9,847 nucleotides of DNA. Source: an uncultured Methanomassiliicoccales archaeon. Lineage in GTDB: Archaea; Thermoplasmatota; Thermoplasmata; SG8-5. Below are positions 4,878-9,847 of this stretch, piece after piece. The stretch is taken from the NCBI GenBank assembly GCA_938004075.1, contig CALKWP010000045.1:1-9847 (forward strand), in the 5' to 3' direction. Every line of letters starts with the position of its first letter. The stretch's first letter is position 1. Made by a program: the position numbers and the translations under genes. The notes below the pieces were generated by a model. The model was not told the origin of the DNA. It made no database searches and was given only the letters and a program-made list of their open reading frames with translations.

Positions 4878-5966
4878 ATGTTCGAGCCCATTGACAAATA
4901 CACACCACCCGAAACGCCCGACTTCATCAGAGACTTCCCGCCAGCCAGGACCTTCTCCAAAAAGGGCAGCTTCGTCTGGTGGTGGTGGATGTTCCTTTTC
5001 GAGGAGGACGGCGTCAAGAAGCAGATTGTCGCCTACTGGACCACCAAAACCTACAAAAATGTGGATGTTAACGGCGTCAACTGGGGGCCGAAAGCCGAAA
5101 TTGCTGGCACTCCGGAGAACTTCACTTACAACGGGATGGCAACTGCCTGGTATTTCGACGGCAAGGATTTCCTGGAGCTCAATCCCAGGAATGCGGTCAT
5201 CAGCACCGTTGCTGGGAAGGACTCCATGACAGTCAAATCGGACGATTTCGACCTGGCCGCCGACAGAAAGGCCACCAAACTGAGATTCCGCAGGGACGAT
5301 TTCGACCTGGACATCCAATTCCCAACCCCCGTACCGCCCATCGTCGGCTACAAGCGCACCCTGCTGACCAAGAGGATGGGGTTCGACCAGCAGAAGATCT
5401 ACCATGCTTATTTCTCGGGAAAGCTGGTAGCAAAGGGCGAATCCAGGGAGCTGAAGGGCAGCGTTTACATGCAGCATATCTGCCTGAACACGCCGGCGGT
5501 GCCCTGGCTGTGGGGCGTTTTCCACAAGGATGACGGCACCTACCTGACTTACTTCACAACTTTCGTCAGCCGCCAGATATTCCGGCGCAATTCGAAATGC
5601 AAGCCGAAATGGGACAGCAAGATGAAGTTCCTCAACAAGAACCTGAATTACACTCCCAAGGGCCAGGCCACAAAGAAATTCAAGCATGTCCGGTACAAGG
5701 TGTTCAGGCAGGAGAATGGGCTACCCGGCTTCGAGGTGTCTGGAGAGCTGGATGGCGAGAAGCTGCGAGTCAAGGTGATAACCGTTGCCAAGACCACATA
5801 CGAATTCAGCAGGTGGAAGCTCTGGCGGAACAGATTCTTCTACAATGAATTCCCTTCCAAAGTGATAGAGCTTGAATACACTGGCAAGGACGGAAAGGTA
5901 CACAGGGAGACGGGCGGGGACTGGAACGGGAATTGCGAGTATTCCTGGGGAATATTACTTAATTGA
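4878..5966 (+). CDS. CrtC/AttH-like lipocalin-fold protein
   Basis: Protein of 362 residues rich in beta strand. Its layout recalls the CrtC (carotenoid 1,2-hydratase)/AttH-like lipocalin superfamily: an N-terminal aromatic strand followed by EEDG (SFVWWWWMFLFEEDG, 31-45), a central YHAYFSGKLVAKGE segment (175-188), then GSVYMQH at 195-201 leading to PWLWGVFHKDDGTYLTYF (209-226). In that superfamily this region is usually G-x-x-W-x-D/E-H-x-W. Here the motif is Gln-His, so enzymatic activity is uncertain. No signal peptide or TM helix is seen. A hydrophobic ligand or lipid modification role is only inference. An in-frame ATG at 4815 exists but lies upstream of the likely TATA box. The HAD gene follows after 23 bases, probably in one operon. 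Confidence 0.6.
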   Translation: MFEPIDKYTPPETPDFIRDFPPARTFSKKGSFVWWWWMFLFEEDGVKKQIVAYWTTKTYKNVDVNGVNWGPKAEIAGTPENFTYNGMATAWYFDGKDFLELNPRNAVISTVAGKDSMTVKSDDFDLAADRKATKLRFRRDDFDLDIQFPTPVPPIVGYKRTLLTKRMGFDQQKIYHAYFSGKLVAKGESRELKGSVYMQHICLNTPAVPWLWGVFHKDDGTYLTYFTTFVSRQIFRRNSKCKPKWDSKMKFLNKNLNYTPKGQATKKFKHVRYKVFRQENGLPGFEVSGELDGEKLRVKVITVAKTTYEFSRWKLWRNRFFYNEFPSKVIELEYTGKDGKVHRETGGDWNGNCEYSWGILLN

Positions 5967-5989
5967 ATTGGCAATATAGGGCGGATTGC

Positions 5990-6691
5990 ATGGTGAAGAA
6001 ATTATCTGGAATAACATTCGATTTCGATGCGACATTCTACAACTACCCGCGCATGGTGACCAGGCTCATCCACCGCTTCGGCCCTCACACCAAGCTCATC
6101 TACGACCTGACCAAAGAGAGAAAGAAGCTCCGAAGCGAAGGAAGAATAGAAAATTTCAGGGAGCGCCAGGTCGAGGTCATGGCCAAGCGCTGGGGGAAGT
6201 CGCCCGAATGGACCCGCAACCATCTTGACAAGGTGGTTTACAATGGATTCAACTCATCATTCGACAACATCAAGCCGCTGAAGAATGTATTCAACATGCT
6301 GGACATGGTGGTCGCCAACGGGATTCCGATTTGCGTGGTTTCTGATTATCCCCCGCACGACAAGATGAGGAAGATGGGGTTCATGAAGTACAAGTGGGCT
6401 GCCATCATCAACTGCGAGGAGATTGGGGAGCTCAAGCCCAGCCCGGCCGGTTTGCAGGCCGCAATGAAGGCAATGGGCACCAGGCCAGAGGAAACGCTTC
6501 ATGTCGGCGACTCTGTCGGATTCGATATAAGGGGCGCGAAGAATGCGGGAATTATGAGCGCATGGCTGAAATGGTGGTGGAAGCGCAACAAGTATGACAT
6601 CCAGCCGGATTACACGTTCCATGACTTCGAAGAGTTCATGGACATTCTGGAGAAGGAATACGGGCTGAGGCGGCCGATGCCAAAGAAGTGA
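5990..6691 (+). CDS. HAD superfamily hydrolase (phosphatase)
   Basis: Predicted Mg-dependent phosphohydrolase of 233 residues using a phospho-aspartate intermediate. All four HAD motifs are present: Asp11-x-Asp13-x-Thr15 (TFDFDATF), Ser118 (VVSDYPP), Lys149 (ELKPSPAG) and Gly-Asp174-Ser with Asp179 (HVGDSVGFDIRGAKNAG). A helical cap inserted between motifs I and II (about 20-110) marks subfamily I, as in phosphoglycolate phosphatase and haloacid dehalogenase. Asp13 argues for a phosphatase over a dehalogenase. A basic Trp-rich strip (WLKWWWKRNK, 192-201) near the end is unusual. I choose ATG 5990, 10 codons before the catalytic Asp; a TTG at 5963 overlaps the preceding stop. Likely co-transcribed with the lipocalin-like gene; it ends one base before the convergent cysteine-cluster gene. 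Confidence 0.9.
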   Translation: MVKKLSGITFDFDATFYNYPRMVTRLIHRFGPHTKLIYDLTKERKKLRSEGRIENFRERQVEVMAKRWGKSPEWTRNHLDKVVYNGFNSSFDNIKPLKNVFNMLDMVVANGIPICVVSDYPPHDKMRKMGFMKYKWAAIINCEEIGELKPSPAGLQAAMKAMGTRPEETLHVGDSVGFDIRGAKNAGIMSAWLKWWWKRNKYDIQPDYTFHDFEEFMDILEKEYGLRRPMPKK

Positions 6692-6692
6692 A

Positions 6693-7826
6693 TCAGAAGA
6701 ACGTCCCCAGCGTCGGCATGTCCAGGCAGTCCATGTCGAACGCCCGCACGCCTTCCATTGCCAATTCCGCATCCAGCTCTTCTTTGCCGATTATCCTGCC
6801 GATGAGGCAAGCGCGCCACCAGAGGTCCATCATGGTGGTGGCCATGAGGCCCAGGTAGACGGTCATCATGTCATACTGGTAATCCTGGTTGTCGCAGAGC
6901 CAGTAAGCATACCCGAGGAAATGGTCCCTCGAGTTGAGCAGTTTCGCGTAATCCGAGAAGACCTTTCTGGCGCCATCGTCCGGCATTGTCAGTTGCAGGT
7001 CCGCTATAGACATTTCCAGGACGTGTTTTCCGTCGGGGAATAATTCCATGACTTCGATGGCTTTGCCGGTTGACCGGTAGGTCCGCCATTTGAAATTCCC
7101 GTCAACGTAGATAGGATACCAGGCAGGGTTCTCGAGGTCCAGTTGCTCAAGGTTCCCGGCATTTGCCAGGTCATCCAGGTCAGGAGGGGTGTCGCAATCC
7201 AGAATCATCCCGACGATATCCTCTATCGGCATTCCGCCCAAACGGGGCTCGGCATCCGCGAAAGCAAGAACCTTCCCGATGCCCTCGGGGTTGTCCAGGT
7301 GTTGCATGAGCGCATTCGCTGCCTCCCTGAGCCTCTCGGGTGATTGATGTACATCCGCATCAATTGCATTATTCTCAAAGTTTTGAACTATGTCAGCGGT
7401 CTCCGCCAGGATGCTGTTCATCACGCCATCGCCGACATCCTTCAGCAGCCCCTCTCCAAAGCTCATCAGGGTGTCTCCCCCCACGGTTATCCCGCGGCAG
7501 GAAAGATTGGCATTGGCCTGTATCCCGGTCAGGGAATGAAGGTGCACCGGGAACTGACGGCAGGACGCAGCCCTCTTGTCATGTATGGTGCATCTCCTGT
7601 TCAGAAGGAAGTGGCATGCGCCTTTGCCGCCCTGCAATTTGATTGCGGTGGGCTCATCAGTCACATGGCCCTGGATGTGTTCTCGGGTGAGCCCGGCGCT
7701 GAGCCCGTACTTCTTGAATCGCGCTACTTCGTCCATGCTGAGCTCGGGCTGGCAGAGGCAGCACATGGCGCAGTTGTCCAGGCAGGTGAACGATCTGCCT
7801 TCAAGCTCGGACTTGTCAATATTCAT
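6693..7826 (-). CDS. YkgJ-type cysteine-cluster protein
   Basis: Protein of 377 residues with an N-terminal YkgJ/CxxCxxCC domain that probably binds zinc or an iron-sulfur cluster. Cysteines 15, 19, 22, 23 and 25 form the first cluster (CLDNCAMCCLC); Cys71, Cys79 and Cys89 follow, the last in the typical RxxxCRQFPVH context, and Cys110 closes the set. The remaining 260 residues are mostly helical and unassigned, much longer than minimal YkgJ proteins of about 100-150 residues. Members of this family are often annotated near flagellin methylation or oxidase genes, but function is mostly unknown. The ATG lies 36 bases after the ABC permease stop with no clear promoter between, so it is probably third in the ABC operon. 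No strong Shine-Dalgarno site is seen. Confidence 0.85.
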   Translation of the reverse strand: MNIDKSELEGRSFTCLDNCAMCCLCQPELSMDEVARFKKYGLSAGLTREHIQGHVTDEPTAIKLQGGKGACHFLLNRRCTIHDKRAASCRQFPVHLHSLTGIQANANLSCRGITVGGDTLMSFGEGLLKDVGDGVMNSILAETADIVQNFENNAIDADVHQSPERLREAANALMQHLDNPEGIGKVLAFADAEPRLGGMPIEDIVGMILDCDTPPDLDDLANAGNLEQLDLENPAWYPIYVDGNFKWRTYRSTGKAIEVMELFPDGKHVLEMSIADLQLTMPDDGARKVFSDYAKLLNSRDHFLGYAYWLCDNQDYQYDMMTVYLGLMATTMMDLWWRACLIGRIIGKEELDAELAMEGVRAFDMDCLDMPTLGTFF

Positions 7827-7862
7827 GCGGCTGGCTATTCCCAGGAAGGTTATGAAGTTTGC

Positions 7863-8735
7863 TCAGATATCCTTCTTTCCGAAAACGAATACCGATGCAA
7901 GGAACGTTGCGGTCGTCAGGAACAGGAACCAGGCGAATATCATCGGGGCGTTCACGAACCAGGGATAGTCCATCGAGTATCCCATGAAATCCGTCGTGTT
8001 GAAAAGGTCCATGGCGCCCATCGGATAGATGTCCATGAAGCTGAAGAATGTGCCGGCCCAGTACCAGTCGGGAAGCTGGGGCATGACGCCCTGCATCGCC
8101 TGGTCCACCAGTCCCTGAATATCCCCGCCGGTGGCGACCCAGATGCCGATGAGAACCGTTCCGGCAATCATGCCGCTGAAGAATATTGCCAGGCCGCCGG
8201 CTATAGCTGTGGAGCGCTTGCTGGCGATGGTTGACATGAATATCGAGAATCCCAGGAAGAAGGATGCGAACAGCACAGTCAGGACCATGAACAGCAGATA
8301 GGCCAGAGCATCATCGAAACCTGCCATCGCTCCCACGATGATGCCAGAGACGCCGAAGCCCAGGAATATTGTAGCTGCCAGTACGGCACCAAGGCCAAGG
8401 AACTTGCCCAGTATAACATCAAACCTGGAGACCGGGCAGCCCAGGACGACGCTCATCGAGCCGTTCTCGCGCTCTCCGATGACAGTGCTGTAGCCAAGCA
8501 TTATCGCGATTATTGGGAGCAGCATGGACGCGATGGTTGACAGGCTGCCGACAGTTGATTTGTAGCCCTGGAATTCAACATCGCCGCCGCTCATTGCCCC
8601 GCCGAAATATGACATCAGGATTACCAGCAGAAGGAATATTATGCTCAGCGCCAGCACCCATTTGTTCCTGACATTGTCCATGAACTCCTTCTTGGCGATT
8701 GCCTTGATCTTCTGGAAATTCATCTCAAGCCCCAT
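7863..8735 (-). CDS. ABC-2 / NosY-type transporter permease
   Basis: Integral membrane subunit of an ABC transporter, 290 residues with six predicted TM helices at about 25-45, 66-86, 112-138, 144-169, 177-200 and 265-286. The N-terminal amphipathic KEFMDNVRNKW and the cytoplasmic ERENGSMSVVLGCPVSRFDVILGKFLG (about 88-114) are hallmarks of the NosY-like ABC-2 family, the segment that contacts the ATPase. Between TM5 and TM6 lies an extracellular loop of about 60 residues rich in Trp, Asp and Met (PDWYWAG, MDIYPMGAMD). The start is ATG 8735, preceded at 5 bases by GGAGGTGA; it overlaps the ATPase end by 11 bases, so translation is coupled. A longer frame to 8768 and the Met at 8723 are less well supported. 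Confidence 0.92.
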   Translation of the reverse strand: MGLEMNFQKIKAIAKKEFMDNVRNKWVLALSIIFLLLVILMSYFGGAMSGGDVEFQGYKSTVGSLSTIASMLLPIIAIMLGYSTVIGERENGSMSVVLGCPVSRFDVILGKFLGLGAVLAATIFLGFGVSGIIVGAMAGFDDALAYLLFMVLTVLFASFFLGFSIFMSTIASKRSTAIAGGLAIFFSGMIAGTVLIGIWVATGGDIQGLVDQAMQGVMPQLPDWYWAGTFFSFMDIYPMGAMDLFNTTDFMGYSMDYPWFVNAPMIFAWFLFLTTATFLASVFVFGKKDI

Positions 8736-9666
8736 TGCGGTCACCTCCCGGTGTCGAATCTGCTCCAATATACTTCATGAAAGCATCCTCCAGGGATGAT
8801 TCTTCCGTCTTGAAATCCTCGACCTCGACATCAGCCTGGGCCAGAGCTTTCATGACCTGGGATTTGCGGTTCGCGTCAACGAAGACAAAAATGATCTGGC
8901 CATGGACCTGAAGGTCCATGAACCCGGCATCCGCCAGAACCTTGGAGGCAATGGCCGCGTCCCCCGCCACCCTGATTATGAGCTTCGGCTTTCCCGCGAA
9001 TCCCGCGCTCACCTTGGAAACCGTGTCCTCAATAACGAGCTGGCCTTTGTTCAGGATAGCGACGCGCTTGCACAGTTCCTGGACTTCTGACAGAAGGTGC
9101 GATGAGAAGAAGACCGTGGTCCCCCGGCCGTTCATCTCCAGCATGATATCCTTCAGCGCTCTGGCCCATCTCGGGTCAAGCCCCGATGTCGGCTCGTCCA
9201 GGATGAGTATCTGCGGGTTTCCCAGCAATGCCTGCGCCACACCCACCAGCTGCACCATTCCCTTGGAGAATGTTCCGACCTTCTCATCCCGCCACTGGGA
9301 CATGCCGACGCGGGCAAGAAGTTCGTCACACTCGCCCTTGTCCGCGCCCTTCAGCTCGGCAAAGAATTCCATTGTCTGGTATGCTGTAAGATTCTGATAG
9401 AACTGGGCGCGCTCCGGCAGATACCCGATGCCCTGGCGCGAGAGAACGCCCGCATCCCTGGCATTCTTTCCGTTTATGATAATCTCTCCGTGATCGGGCT
9501 TCACCAGGTCAAGTATCATCTTGATGGTGGTGGTCTTTCCCGCGCCGTTCGGCCCCAGGAAACCGTAGATGTCTCCCTTCTCAACATTAATGTCAACCCC
9601 GCGGACTGCCTGGACGTTCTTGAAGGACTTCTTCAAACCCTTGGTTCGGATTATGTGTTCGGTCAT
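8725..9666 (-). CDS. ABC transporter ATP-binding protein (NosF/CcmA-like)
   Basis: Cytoplasmic ATPase of 313 residues that powers the adjoining permease. Walker A is GPNGAGKTT (38-46). The Q-loop region is GYLPERAQFY, without the expected Gln at its start, as in many NosF-like proteins. The signature is FSKGMVQ (133-139), with LVGVAQALLGNP following, where relatives usually have Arg after Gln. Walker B is LILDEPTSGLDP (154-165, Glu158 catalytic) and the H-loop is SSHLLSEVQ (His190). A C-terminal extension from about 225 resembles the regulatory tail of multidrug or gliding-type exporters. Substrate unknown: drug, lipid, peptide or copper-related export are all possible. A TATA box at 9694-9702 implies a leaderless mRNA. 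Confidence 0.95.
   Translation of the reverse strand: MTEHIIRTKGLKKSFKNVQAVRGVDINVEKGDIYGFLGPNGAGKTTTIKMILDLVKPDHGEIIINGKNARDAGVLSRQGIGYLPERAQFYQNLTAYQTMEFFAELKGADKGECDELLARVGMSQWRDEKVGTFSKGMVQLVGVAQALLGNPQILILDEPTSGLDPRWARALKDIMLEMNGRGTTVFFSSHLLSEVQELCKRVAILNKGQLVIEDTVSKVSAGFAGKPKLIIRVAGDAAIASKVLADAGFMDLQVHGQIIFVFVDANRKSQVMKALAQADVEVEDFKTEESSLEDAFMKYIGADSTPGGDRNGA
8741..8748 (-). promoter_or_regulatory. Shine-Dalgarno site of ABC permease
   Basis: The complement reads GGAGGTGA, a near-perfect Shine-Dalgarno sequence 5 bases before the ATG at 8735-8733. It lies inside the end of the ATPase gene and fixes the permease start. It contrasts with the first gene of the operon, which has none. Confidence 0.85.
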
Positions 9667-9693
9667 GCTATCCGTTTTGAATGCGGCTTGAAA

Positions 9694-9702
9694 GTATATA
9701 AT
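9694..9702 (-). promoter_or_regulatory. TATA box of the ABC/cysteine-cluster operon
   Basis: The minus strand reads ATTATATAC, preceded by a purine-rich GGAAAATC that could serve as B-recognition element. Initiation about 27 bases downstream falls near 9671, about 5 bases before the ATG at 9666, so the mRNA should be essentially leaderless. Confidence 0.65.
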
Positions 9703-9710
9703 GATTTTCC

Positions 9711-9731
9711 GGGAATTCCCAAATAAATTCC
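9711..9731. promoter_or_regulatory. Palindromic candidate operator upstream of ABC operon
   Basis: GGGAATTCCC (9711-9720) is a perfect 10-base palindrome, and GGAATT at 9712-9717 is repeated inverted as AATTCC at 9726-9731. It lies immediately upstream of the ABC TATA box and between two possible divergent genes, a usual place for a dimeric regulator. No regulator gene is seen nearby. Confidence 0.4.
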
Positions 9732-9785
9732 AGAGGCGCCTGCAAAGATCGATTCAATCATTTGCACTGGACCGCACCTCCTCCA

Positions 9786-9847
9786 ATGGACAACGAAAAG
9801 CCAGACAAGAAAGAATGCTCCCGTCGGGACGAGAAAAGTTTCTCCAT
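9786..9847 (+). CDS. Possible start of a further gene, cut by window end
   Basis: An open frame starts MDNEKPDKKECSRRDEKSFS and runs off the window. The stretch is highly charged and too short to identify. A TATA-like AAATAAATT at 9721-9729 would place initiation about 34 bases before the ATG, but there is no Shine-Dalgarno site. It could equally be chance. Confidence 0.3.
   Translation, partial: MDNEKPDKKECSRRDEKSFS

Noticed and set aside
4788..5687. Long minus-strand frame of 299 codons
   Set aside because: Antisense shadow of the lipocalin-like gene; it contains no motif, while the plus strand has a consistent fold pattern and operon context.
7344..8234. Long plus-strand frame of 296 codons
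   Set aside because: Antisense to both the cysteine-cluster gene and the permease gene, which have clear family motifs and ribosome signals.

Overview
This window reads as archaeal chromosomal DNA of moderate GC. Several genes carry a TATA-like box about 25-30 bases before the start codon, which implies leaderless or very short-leader transcripts. Shine-Dalgarno sites appear mainly inside operons. The tRNA-Leu gene has no encoded CCA. The gene content also fits: an archaeal-type L-aspartate dehydrogenase, and a membrane protein with a winged helix and zinc ribbon. Thermoplasmatota is a reasonable guess, but nothing here proves the phylum. The first 46 bases are not genomic: they are Illumina adapter left at a contig end, and they add a false N-terminus to the first gene.

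Layout. An M20 metallohydrolase (51-1274, +) converges on a minus-strand pair, aspartate dehydrogenase followed with no gap by a GNAT acetyltransferase (2576 down to 1269). A divergent promoter region separates that pair from a small two-TM protein with a winged helix and zinc ribbon (2670-3191, +). Next is about 970 bases without a convincing protein gene (3192-4158). It holds a GC-rich strongly structured block, a degenerate direct repeat, a strong TATA box, three long stem-loops, a class II tRNA-Leu(UAG) gene, then three compact triloop hairpins ending in a near-copy of the tRNA 3' end. Beyond this lie a one-TM surface protein of unknown function (4791 to 4159, -) and, divergently, a two-gene plus-strand unit: a CrtC/AttH-like lipocalin-fold protein and a HAD-family phosphatase. 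The right third is a minus-strand operon: ABC ATPase, six-TM ABC-2/NosY-type permease, and a YkgJ-type cysteine-cluster protein (9666 down to 6693). The right edge may hold the first codons of another plus-strand gene.

How the genes work together. The ABC pair should form one exporter or membrane-maintenance complex, and the cysteine-cluster protein is probably made with it. Aspartate dehydrogenase makes iminoaspartate, the NAD precursor; its GNAT partner has no known link. The most unusual stretch is the non-coding region around tRNA-Leu. Its inverted repeats offer mutually exclusive pairings, one of which takes in the 5' end of the tRNA itself. I cannot assign it to a known RNA family by eye.
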